Source of the DNA: Fremontodendron californicum
Taxonomy: Eukaryota > Streptophyta > Magnoliopsida > Malvales > Malvaceae
Reading direction: 5' to 3'
Assembly (NCBI GenBank): GCA_030761205.1
Contig: JAULJL010000032.1
Coordinates: forward strand, 6,081,134-6,145,133
Length of the DNA: 64,000 nucleotides
The position numbers and the translations under genes are program-made. This document shows positions 21,001 through 29,339 of this stretch, piece after piece; the first letter of the stretch is position 1, and the number at the start of each line of letters is the position of its first letter. A model generated the notes under the pieces. That model searched no databases. It saw only the letters and a program-made list of their open reading frames with translations, and had not been told where the DNA came from.

Positions 21001-22510
21001 AGTTCCCGAATGGAAGGAAGCAGTCTTTGAGGAGATGAATGCACTGAAAAAAAATGGCACATGGGAAAAGGTCTATTTACCCAAAGGGAAGACACCTGTG
21101 GGATGCAAATGGGTGTTTTCAATAAAGTTCAAATCAGATGGAACTCTAGAACGTTACAAGGCAAGACTGGTTGCAAAAGGCTTTACACAAACCTATGGGA
21201 TAGATTACCAGGAGACATTTGCACCAGTGGCAAAACTAAACACAGTAAGAGTACTTTTATCTTTAGCTGTGAATCTTGAGTGGCCTCTACACCAACTAGA
21301 TGTTAAGAATGCCTTTCTTAACGGAGAATTAGAAGAAGAAGTTTTTATGGATGCTCCTCCAGGATTTGAAGATCAGTTTGGAACTAAAGTGTGTAAGCTA
21401 AAAAGGTCACTGTACGGATTGAAACAGTCTCCAAGAGCTTGGTTTGAACGATTCACAAGGTCAGTAAAAAATCAAGGCTATTGTCAAGCACAAACTGATC
21501 ATACAATGTTCATAAAACATACAGGTACAGGGAAGATTGCCATTTTGATTGTCTATGTTGATGATATAATTCTTACTGGAAGTGATGATAATGAGTTGGC
21601 TAGATTGAAAAAATGTCTTGCTGCTGAATTCGAGATCAAAGATTTGGGATCCTTACGATATTTCTTGGGAATGGAGGTTGGAAGATCACAAAAAGGCATT
21701 GTATTATCCCAAAGGAAGTATGTCTTAGACTTGCTAAGAGAAACTGGAATGAGTGGATGTAAGCCTAGTGACACACCAATGGATACTAATCAAAAGCTTG
21801 GAGGAAAGACAGAAGGAGTACCAGTGGAAAAAGGGATGTATCAACGTCTTGTTGGGAAATTAATTTATCTGTCCCACACAAGGCCTGACATTGCTTTTGC
21901 AGTCAGTGTGGTAAGTCAGTTTATGCATTCCCCATATGAGGAACATTTAGAAGCTGTCTATCGAGTTCTTAGGTACTTAAAAGGTACGCCTGGAAAAGGA
22001 TTGTGGTTCAAGAAAGGGGATTCAAGAACAGTGGAAATATTCACAGATGCAGACTGGGCAGGATCAATTACTGACAGAAGATCCACCTCTGGCTACTGTG
22101 CATTCCTATGGGGAAACTTAGTAATATGGAGGAGCAAGAAGCAAAATGTGGTTGCTCGAAGCAGTGCAGAAGCTGAATTTCGAGCTATGGCTAATGGTGT
22201 ATGTGAAATAATGTGGCTAAAGAGAGTGCTTGAAGAACTAAAGCTAAGTCCAGAATCTCCTATGAAATTGTTTTGTGATAATAAAGCTGCTATTTGCATA
22301 GCTAACAACCCAGTTCAACATGACAGAACAAAGCATATTGAGATTGACAGACATTTCATTAAGGAAAAACTGGAAAGTAGAATATTATGTATGCCATTTA
22401 TACCCACAGATCAACAGCTAGCTGATGGTTTGACTAAAAGCTTGCCTAGAACCAATTTTGAGACACTAATCAGCAAGTTGGGCATGATCGACATCTATGC
22501 ACCAACTTGA
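18011..22510 (+). CDS. Copia gag-pol polyprotein, 1499 residues
   Basis: One frame carries the full copia order. Gag comes first, with a CCHC knuckle C-x2-C-x4-H-x4-C near residue 270 (CDHCNKPRHTRETC). The protease active site DSGATDHM is near 378. The pre-integrase zinc segment (LWHFRLGHP, CDICQIAKHH) spans about 513-555. Integrase follows, with HSDVWGP near 573, SDNGKEY near 637 and the Glu of NGVAERKN near 672. Reverse transcriptase shows RYKARLVAKGFTQ and YVDDIILTG near 1182, and RNase H shows FTDADWAG and FCDNKAA near 1423. The ATG lies 18 bases after the PBS, and the stop is directly followed by the polypurine tract. No disabling change is visible, so it is probably active or recently so. 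I do not assign a copia lineage. Confidence 0.97.
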   Translation: MVKTAMTGERGLPSSGVNTSGTSVNPAVQINGYDNPSLQLIVHKLNGKNYLEWAQSIKLMIDGKGKFGHLTGETKKPAEDDPSFRIWRSENSLVTAWLVNSMEPTIGKTYIFLPTAKDVWDSVREMYSDLENSSQIFELKTKLWHSKQGDRDVTEYYNEMRGLWQELDLCYNDMWENANDHVRYMKRIENDRVYLFLAGLNRSLDEVRGRILGKQPLPSLHEVFAEVRREAGRRKIMLGDSNQSPTEASALVTKANHNNPRQSRKGDKVWCDHCNKPRHTRETCWELHGKPSNWKPRSFNRDSKAFQTSTSEQEASNGSGGINETSSFSKEQLDQLYKLFQSTQFSNVSSSCSLAQKGNYLQAIAFNVSVNSNYPWVIDSGATDHMTGCSKLFSSYSPCAGNQKIKIADGSLSAIAGKGSVAISKTFVIHNVLHVPNLSCNLLSISKLTHDLNCCAKFFPNHCEFQALDSGKMIGNARESDGLYYFEDESSIRRQAQITGLRSVSISSNDEVMLWHFRLGHPNFQYLKYLFPSLFKNKNPSSFQCDICQIAKHHRVSFPIQSYKFSKPFALIHSDVWGPCKTATISGKKWFLTFIDDHTRICWVYLLKEKSEVGNIFKSFYNMVETQFQEKIQVFRSDNGKEYFNHILGNYFLEKGIVHQSSCIDTPQQNGVAERKNKHLLEVARSLMFTTKVPKYLWGEAILTATYLINRMPSRVLNFQTPKNRFNELFPLTRLISNLPLKVFGCVAFVHIHSHNRSKLDPRALKCVFLGYSPTQKGYRCFDPQTKKNFVTMDVTFFESQSFFDTPLQGENQYEDSLIELELGKIDSVCDLEQKSHLPTNSHLPTDFNILVQPINNNLDSLESGKSPMKERQLTLMPQQDIETRPETEKNSELRVYSRTKQIQNKGAITTMQNQKSVPNPEPEIFDPPNSGIPSESCPSQTDSFDFPIALRKGVRSCTKHPLSKYVSYEKLSPSFLAFTSQLSSVDVPKNIQEALKVPEWKEAVFEEMNALKKNGTWEKVYLPKGKTPVGCKWVFSIKFKSDGTLERYKARLVAKGFTQTYGIDYQETFAPVAKLNTVRVLLSLAVNLEWPLHQLDVKNAFLNGELEEEVFMDAPPGFEDQFGTKVCKLKRSLYGLKQSPRAWFERFTRSVKNQGYCQAQTDHTMFIKHTGTGKIAILIVYVDDIILTGSDDNELARLKKCLAAEFEIKDLGSLRYFLGMEVGRSQKGIVLSQRKYVLDLLRETGMSGCKPSDTPMDTNQKLGGKTEGVPVEKGMYQRLVGKLIYLSHTRPDIAFAVSVVSQFMHSPYEEHLEAVYRVLRYLKGTPGKGLWFKKGDSRTVEIFTDADWAGSITDRRSTSGYCAFLWGNLVIWRSKKQNVVARSSAEAEFRAMANGVCEIMWLKRVLEELKLSPESPMKLFCDNKAAICIANNPVQHDRTKHIEIDRHFIKEKLESRILCMPFIPTDQQLADGLTKSLPRTNFETLISKLGMIDIYAPT

Positions 22511-22517
22511 GGGGGAG
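22509..22517 (+). other. Polypurine tract of the copia element
   Basis: GAGGGGGAG lies between the stop codon and the 3' LTR start at 22518. Confidence 0.9.
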
Positions 22518-22794
22518 TGCAGAAAATCAGGAAAAGATTCTTAGGGATTTGTAAATCCTAGAATTAAGGTAGCATAATGCAGAAAATCAGGAAAAGATTC
22601 TTAGGGATTTGTAAATCCTAGAATTAAGGTAGCATAATGCAGAAAACCTGGAAACAGATTTTTAGGCAGAATTATTGGCAGATTTATAGGCAGATTTGTA
22701 GGTTCTTTTTTCTCTATTTAAACCTTGTAATTTCAGCATTGTAAAGATAAGCAGAAATATTATCTTTTCTCTCTTTTCTTCACTGCTGCACTCA
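22518..22794 (+). repeat. 3' LTR of the copia element
   Basis: Same length as 17704-17980 and, as far as I can see, the same sequence, including the 60-bp tandem duplication. Confidence 0.97.
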
Positions 22795-22799
22795 GGGAG

Positions 22800-23892
22800 G
22801 TCCTGGATTTAGATAAATGGAAAGTTTTAACCAGGCGCTGCTTGGAAAGCAGGGATGGAGATTGTTCAAATGCACTGACACTCTCGCTTACCAAGTCCTA
22901 AAGGCAAGATGTTTTCCTAGTTCTGACTTCCTGGGTTCTAAATTAGGCAGGAACCCGTCCTTGACTTGGAGGAGAATTTGGGAGTCAAGAGAAATGTTGG
23001 AAAAGGGAATCAGATGGAGGGTGGGGAACGGTCAGGATGTTCATATCTGGGATGATAAGTGGCTATCAAATACAAGCACTTTCAGGGTATCATCACTAAG
23101 GAACCCGTTGATAAAACTTGTGGCTGAGTTGATAAACATGGACACAATGCAATGGAACGAAGAACTCATTTGAAGCATGTTTAGCAATACATAAGCAGAT
23201 GATATATATGCACTATACCTCTCAGCAAGTTCAGAAACGAAGACACTCTGGTATGGCACTTCGACAAACAGGGCATATATACAGTTAAAAGTGCTTACAA
23301 ACATTTATGTACAAGAGCTCAATCACCATAGGGGACTCACAGTGTGCTACAAATCAACAATAATCTTGTGACGCTACAAAGATTATGGGGGACTACAATC
23401 CCCAACAAGATCAGAATCCTTGGATGGAGGGTTTATAGTGATATCTTACCCGTTTTGGAGAAATTGCATAAAAGGAAAATAATTGGAAGACGAATAGTGC
23501 TTCAGATATGGACTAGGAGTGGAATCAACAATCCATGCACTCAGAGACTGCCCTGTATAAAATGAAGTTTGGAATCAGTTGGGATTCCAATGGGGAAATA
23601 TTATGGACAATCTCACTGACCCAGGTGACTGGGTAGGCCAGGTCTGTAACTCTCGCAACCTAGAGGGTATCAACCTATTTTTGGTGGCGCTATGGGCAAT
23701 TTGGGGGAATAGAAATGCAGAATGGCATGGTGAAAAGAGGAAAAATGCGATTGAAGTGGCGACATTCACAAGAAAATACCTTGGGGAATATGAGGCTGCA
23801 CAAATTCAACTGGTAGCAAGACCTGAACATGACTCGGGGAAATGGCAGGCACCTAATGCAGGGAAGTGCAAAGTTAACTTCGATGGGGTGCT
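22800..23892 (+). pseudogene. LINE ORF2 remnant, part B: zinc-binding domain
   Basis: It resumes the LINE reading at GPGFR, then FNQALLGKQGWRLFKCTDTL and WRVGNGQDVHIWDDKWL (about 23016-23066), a typical stretch upstream of the zinc-binding domain. Later frames show LQRLWGTTIPNKIRILGWR near 23370-23430. Frames change several times and stops are present. It ends at KVNFDGVL, where the inverted-LTR element entered the start of the RNase H domain. Confidence 0.85.
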
Positions 23893-24571
23893 TGATAGGA
23901 TCCAAGATGACCCAATCCCATGGCAATTTTTATTTGGGCCAAGATCCAAGAAGATCTAGGAAACATGGCAAGAATGTATGGAATTCACTTGGGCCATGTT
24001 GCAAGTTATTCAAGAAAGGCTTCAACATGCAAGATGGGCTGCATCCAAGTTTGGTCCATGTGGTTCAAGAACACAAGATGGCACATTAAGAGGGCTTATT
24101 TGGGCTTATTTTAATTTTTATAATTACTTAGACATTTGGACCTATATTAGGTAACATGGACATCTTTTAATTATTTAGGTTTGGGTTTGAGTATGTTCAG
24201 CCCATATTTTACATATTATTAATTAGTAGATTAGGGTTATTGTAGGGAGGCTATAAATATATGTCTTAGCCGCCTACTTCAATTATATTTTGATCAATTA
24301 AGTCTGATTTTATTCAGTAAGAGTTTTCTCTTTTTAGTTCTTAAAAGAACTTAGGAACTTATCAAAGAATTCATTCTTTGTGGCGTTCAACCTATCAAAC
24401 TTAGGTTCTTGAAACGAGAGTTCTTAGGGTTTAGATTACATGCTTAATCTAGGTTCTTTGAAACAGGCTTTTAAGGGTTTAAGTTTTCTTTGCCTAAATC
24501 TTGGCTTTTCTGGGTTAGGTATTTCAATTTGTTAGTGGGTTTTAAGGGTTTAACCTCTAGGGTTCACATCA
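23893..24571 (+). repeat. Left LTR of the inverted-LTR element
   Basis: It begins TGATAGG and ends CACATCA, with PBS TGGTATCAGAGC at 24574-24585. TATA-like TATAAATATA is at 24251-24260. Homology with the right arm continues past the PBS to about 24642. Confidence 0.9.
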
Positions 24572-24642
24572 GTTGGTATCAGAGCTTAGGAACCAATCAG
24601 GTCAAATCTTTTTATCTTCTGGTATTGGAGTTTTTCTCAACT

Positions 24643-25448
24643 TTTTTGTTTTGGGGTTTCAGACATACTTGTCATAGGGGTTATAGCTTTAGGCATTTTT
24701 TTGTCTAATAGTTATAGTTTTTAGGGCAATTTTCGTTTGAGGTTTCATTTTTGGAAGTTGGTTTAGATACTATCATAACGAAATCAATAACAAGATTTTG
24801 GGGTTTCAGATATTCTTGTCTTGGGGTTATAGTTTTAGGTATTCTTTTGCCTTAGGTTATAGTTTTTAGGCAGTCTAAGTTTGGGGTTTCAGTTTTGAAA
24901 AGTGGTTTAAATCAAGATTTCGTTTCTTGAATTCTTGATCTATTAAAAAAAATTCTTGTTGATTCTTGACCAGAATCTTGAAAAAAAAGAAAAAGAAGAA
25001 ATTCATCCGAGATTTCAAGAAAATCAAGAAGTCTCGTTCTTGAAAAAAAAAAAAAAGAAGAGTGTTCGAATAGGCAGAAAAAGAAAGAAAGATTCGAAAA
25101 AGATTGAAAAAAAGAGAAAAGAATCGATATTCTTTTTTTTTTACTAACCAAATTTGTTTTGCAGCAACTTTAAGATGTCTCTCACATTATGCGACGAAGT
25201 AAAGCAGGCTCTACAAGAGATGAAAGAGATCACCTTATCGTTTGAGAGGTTTGTGCAACAAGAGGAAGAAAGATGGAGAAGAAAAAAAAGAGAAAAAGAG
25301 AGAAGAAAAAAAGAAAAAAAAGTGAGGTGGCTGCAAATAAAGAAAAGCAAGAAGAAACGGAGAGTAAAAAAGAAAGTGAAAAAGAAATAGAGGTGGTTGA
25401 AATTAAAGAAGTAAGAGAGGATCCACTAGTAGAAAATGAGACAATTCC
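24643..25448 (+). other. Central loop of the inverted-LTR element
   Basis: It contains diverged repeats of a TTGGGGTTTCAG / GGTTATAGTTTTTAGG block (about 24650-24900), then very A-rich sequence. A reading frame from ATG 25175 (MSLTLCDEVKQALQEMKEIT) follows a TTTTGCAG acceptor-like site and soon becomes Lys/Glu low complexity. It may be the start of a gag ORF cut off by the rearrangement. No enzyme domain is seen. Confidence 0.6.
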
Positions 25449-25528
25449 TGTTGAGAAAAACTCCAATACCCTCTGGTAAAGAAGATAAAAAGATTTGACC
25501 TGATTGGTTCCTAAGCTCTGATACCAAC

Positions 25529-26183
25529 TGATGTGAACCCTAGGGGTGAAACCCTTTGAACCCACTAACAAATTAAAATACCTAACCCAGAAAAGTCAAG
25601 ATTCAGGCAAAGAAAACTTAAACCCTTAAAAGCCTGTTTCAAAGAACATAGATTAAGCATGTAATCTAAACCCTAAGAACTCTCGTTTCAAGAACCTAAG
25701 TTTGATAGGTTGAACGCCACAAAGAAGGAATTCTTTGATAAGTTCCTAAGTTCTTTCAAGAACTAAAAAGAGAAAACTCTCACTGAATAAAATCAGACTT
25801 AATTGATCAAAAGATAATTGAAGTAGGCGGCTAAGACATATATTTCTACTAATTAATAATATGTAAAATATGGGCTGAACATACTCAAACCCAAACCTAA
25901 ATAATTAAAAGATGTCCATGTTACCTAATATAGGTCCAAATGTCTAAGTAATTATAAAAATTAAAATAAGCCCAAATAAGCCCTCTTAATGTGCCATCTT
26001 GTGTTCTTGAACCACATGGACCAAACTTGGATGCAAGCCCATCTTGCATGTTGAAGCCTTTCTTGAATAACTTGCAACATGGCCCAAGTGAATTCCATCT
26101 ATTCTTGTTATGTTTCCTAGATCTTCTTGGATCTTGGCCCATATAAAAATTGCCATGAGATTGGATTATCTTGGATCCTATCA
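25529..26183 (-). repeat. Right LTR of the element, inverted
   Basis: This is the reverse complement of 23893-24571, with its complementary PBS GCTCTGATACCA at 25515-25526. It is slightly shorter than the left LTR because of small deletions (for example the AGGCTATAAATATA TATA region is lost near 25845), so the two arms have drifted since insertion. Confidence 0.9.
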
Positions 26184-26567
26184 GTGCTGGACAAAGCAAC
26201 CAGAACTGGTGGTTTTGGGGTGGTGATTAGGGACTCAGCAGGCTTAGTCCTGGGAGCGTGTGCGACAAAAACAGGAAATGTGATAGATCCTTTTATTGAG
26301 GAAACCTTGGCAGCAAATCAGATGCTGCAATTGGCGGCGAACATGGGATTTCGAAACATTGTGTTGGAAGGTGATGCGCTGACTGTAATCAAGAAACTCA
26401 ACTCTTCAGGTACTGATCTATCCCTGATTGGGCTATTGATTGACGAAGGAAAGGCAAAAGCATCAGTATTCTCAACCTGCATAATTTCTCATACACCAAG
26501 GACAAGCAATGGAGCAGCACATTCCCTGTCAAAAATGGGTCTATTGGGGGAAGGGGAAAGGGTCTGA
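26184..26567 (+). pseudogene. LINE ORF2 remnant, part C: RNase H domain
   Basis: After the inverted-LTR element the LINE continues VLDKATRTGGFGVVIRDSAG, with later EETLAANQMLQLAA, LEGDALTVIKKLN and HTPRTSNGAAHSLSK. This is the plant LINE RNase H order. This segment itself is open to its stop at 26565-26567, followed by a short 3' UTR and the A-run. Confidence 0.88.
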
Positions 26568-26665
26568 GAAGGTGAATGTCCAGAATCTATTGTTCACATT
26601 ATTCAATCTGAATGTATTGCTGAGTAATTAATGAAAGTACCTACTATTCCCAAAAAAAAAAAAAA

Positions 26666-26684
26666 AAGATTGCTCAAGTTGAAT
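26666..26684. repeat. Right target-site duplication of the LINE
   Basis: Exact copy of 13481-13499, overlapping the end of the poly(A). Confidence 0.95.
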
Positions 26685-27449
26685 TAATTGCTCAATTTGA
26701 ATTAATTAGAATCAAATTTAATCTTTATCCAATTATCTGAGATAAAATTATCCAAATTTGAAAAATCCTATCAAATCTCTATCCTCCGATACAAATAGAA
26801 AATCCAAAATATTTGGTTGCTTGTTTAGTTTTTCAGGGCTATTCCCTTCATATACAACCAAAATATATATATATATATATAAATATAAAAAAGTTTTTAA
26901 ATTAAAACTAAATAACCATCCAAATTCTTATCGTTTTATTGCAATTAATTAAATCTTCAAACATTTATTTTCACCCAATTGAACTATTGATTAAACAAAA
27001 ATAGGTTAAAAGACTATAATCAATTTTTATCTAATCGAGAGCTCGATTAGATAAAAATAGATGTTTGAGGATTGAAATTGATGAAAATAGATGTTTGAAA
27101 ACTCAAATGGATAAAAATAAATATTTGAGAGCTTAATTAATTGTAATAAAATAATAAAAACTTAAATGATTATTTAATTTTAATTCCACATACTATTTTA
27201 TACTTAGCCAAAACACTTTTGGTTGCTTGGGTGATATATAGCACATGGACTGAGACATATACAATTCCATGATTTGCCAAAGTCAAGTTGAGAGTCTGCT
27301 AAGTGGTAACATTATGAAGGAATTGTTGCGAAAGAAAGAAAAGAGATAAGAAAACCAAATCAAATCGCTTCAACGTAACAGAGTAAGCTGAAATCTTGTT
27401 AACTTTACCAATAATTCTACAATAGTATTAATTATCATATTGGAAAAAG
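26685..27449. other. AT-rich intergenic DNA
   Basis: No gene seen. Short repeats of AATAGATGTTTGA / GGATAAAAATA occur at 27050-27130, and a short TA tract lies at 26863-26882. Confidence 0.4.
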
Positions 27450-28116
27450 CTAAAATAAAATTGTAAGAGAAATTAGACCCAATTTCACAGATGAAGTAGG
27501 CATCTGAAATGGACAAAGTGGACAAAGATTGCTTTTCAACAACCATCTGAAGATGCAACCTTGATGATACACATGACATGGGAGCAAGGCATTCGACTAG
27601 CTTTCAACCGATCCAAAATCTCTTCCAAACAAATAACACACTGAAGTGTAAAATTATTACCTTCAACTTTAACCTTCTCCAATGACCCAACCCAATGGCT
27701 CTCTTGCTTACACCCCTCAACCTGAAAACCTGCAAAAGCCTCGTACTTATGATCAGAAAGCAGTGCTTCCTCCTCTGATAGTCTTACAGGACAAAGAGTG
27801 ACGATAATAGGAATGTTGTTTCGTTCACTGCGGAACGTGCACATTAATCAATGATCTTTTGTATCACCTAAAGGGTACTTGCACTAGATATAGCCGACCA
27901 GGATGTGCTGGGCCTGCTGGGCTGTGTCAACTGAGCCTGTGGCAGCAAAAGCTGTTGCATGATGGTTGGTTGATGAGAAACAATGTTAGCAAAGATTAAT
28001 TCAATAAAAAACACAGGGCAAATCAGTGAGGAATTTTCCACTTGCATCAGATCATGATGAACATGTTCACCATCTTCAGCCTCAATCTGCCATGCCTCAC
28101 ATTGATAGTAAGACAT
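27450..28116 (-). pseudogene. RING-H2 ubiquitin ligase-like pseudogene
   Basis: On the minus strand an ATG at 28116 opens MSYYQCEAWQIEAEDGEHVH, ending at a stop near 27868. A second frame holds LQCVICLEEILDRLKASRMP and CSHV. The RING then shifts frame: a 5-base tandem duplication (CATGT twice, on the minus strand) breaks CSHVYHQGC, and the rest (RWLLKSNLCPLC, then a stop at 27452-27450) reads in another frame. The C-x2-C, C-x-H-x2-H-x2-C and C-x2-C spacing fits RING-H2 E3 ligases. No introns are seen and no retrocopy poly(A) is obvious. Confidence 0.75.
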
Positions 28117-28132
28117 TTTTTGGTGGAAAAAG

Positions 28133-28134
<2 letters not shown>

Positions 28135-28172
<38 letters not shown>
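28135..28172. repeat. TA microsatellite
   Basis: An uninterrupted TA run of about 18 units just upstream (minus sense) of the RING-H2 pseudogene. Confidence 0.9.
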
Positions 28173-28174
<2 letters not shown>

Positions 28175-28209
28175 ACAAAAAAATAGAAGAGGCTTTGATT
28201 AAGAAACAA

Positions 28210-29334
28210 GAACCCAACAAAAAATTATATGTTGGGTGGATTACTTAATGGTTATTTATTGAAGGTTAGAAGAGTGGATGAATATTTCCTAATTAATAGA
28301 ACTTGATTTGTAAGATTTGCAATTCAACCAACTTAGGGAAAGGAGTCTTTTAATGATTTTGATCTTGATTTGATGAATTTCTTGTTGGTTGGTGATTATT
28401 GATGGGATCCGATAATTCCTATATTCGTGTTGTGTTTATGTAGTTTTTCGTGTTTAAGATATTATATATTTATATAAATTTTATTACATTAATAATTCGT
28501 GTTACATAAATTTTGATAAATTCGTGTATTCGTATTGTGTTCGTATTATTTTTTTGTATCGTATTTTAATTATTTTTCTTTGTCGTATAATTATATCGTG
28601 TTCAAAGTTGTCTGGTCGAATGGGTACTCAGCAAGGTAGATATAGTTACGAATTCTATAACAAACATTAGGAGAGAAGTAACTTGGAAGCTAAAAAAGGA
28701 AGCTATTAACTTGGTTAGGACAGTTGAGGTTTCTAATTCACACGTTATTTTCTTGATTAAGGACTTTGAAGCAGAGGACAATATTCTTAATATTTGGTTG
28801 GAATTAGAAAGGTTATAAAAGGAGGAGACATTGTTTTAAATACGTCTTTGAATCCAACACAAAGATTTTCTATTTTCTTTGAAATTCTGAACCCATTATT
28901 AAAACCCCATTATTCTACGTTGGATATGTCCGGTCAAATTTAGATAGAATTTTTTTTTTACTTACCTAAATTTAATTTGAAAATTCGTTTTATTATCTAA
29001 AATATATTAAAATATTTTTATATTTTTTTATAATTAAATTTAAATAAAAAATATTTTATTATTTAAATAATAATTCGGGCCAGGTTGGCACAGATTACAA
29101 AAAAATTATCCCAGGTTCGGCTCAATTCGGATCGAGCTTATCAAGCCGTATGAGTATCCTGATTCTTGGACAAGTCTATTTTATATTTTAAATAAGTTGG
29201 ATTTTCCATTTGATTAAATAGATTTTTTCTAACAATCAAATTAAACAAAATTCGTCAATTCACATAAGCTAAAACCAACATAAATGATCAAATAGCTAAA
29301 TATGAAAAACAAAATTAAAAAAAAAAATGATTTT
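28210..29334. other. AT-rich intergenic DNA
   Basis: No gene seen. 28430-28620 repeats TTCGTGTT/TTCGTATT words. 28970-29150 is A/T rich with GGGCCAGGTTGG and CGGCTCAATTCGGATCGAGC, resembling a decayed dispersed repeat. An isolated TATA-like TTATAAAAGG is at 28814. Confidence 0.4.
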
Positions 29335-29339
29335 ATCTC
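29335..29339. repeat. Target-site duplication ATCTC, left copy
   Basis: Matches 52619-52623 on the far side of the Ogre-like element. Confidence 0.85.

Larger units (their letters stand above)
17704..22794 (+). mobile_element. Intact Ty1/copia retrotransposon
   Basis: Two 277-bp LTRs appear identical throughout. The element has a tRNA-iMet PBS, one uninterrupted polyprotein frame, a polypurine tract and a GGGAG target duplication (17699-17703 and 22795-22799). Every part needed for autonomous transposition is present. It lies inside the zinc-binding region of the older LINE, splitting NKSRG from GPGFR. Confidence 0.97.
23893..26183. mobile_element. Retroelement with two LTRs in inverted orientation
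   Basis: Left LTR and PBS face right and right LTR and PBS face left, so both outer ends are the same U3 end (TGATAGGATCC and its complement). Five-base duplications GTGCT (23888-23892, 26184-26188) show it entered as one unit by integrase-type insertion. The middle holds a short gag-like start and repeats, with no pol genes. A transcript across it could fold into a hairpin of more than 600 bp. Confidence 0.9.
13500..26667 (+). mobile_element. L1-type LINE carrying two nested insertions
   Basis: The ends are set by the 19-bp duplication and a terminal A-run (26652-26667). Removing the copia element (with one GGGAG) and the inverted-LTR element (with one GTGCT) leaves about 5.78 kb, the normal length of a full plant L1. 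The coding order is ORF1 (DUF4283-like and zinc knuckle), endonuclease, reverse transcriptase, zinc-binding domain, RNase H. Both ORFs are broken by stops and frameshifts, so it is dead. Confidence 0.92.

Noticed and set aside
24956..25479. Lys/Glu-rich frames in the loop of the inverted-LTR element
   Set aside because: GAA/AAG low-complexity DNA is open in several frames; only the first 25 or so residues from 25175 look like protein.
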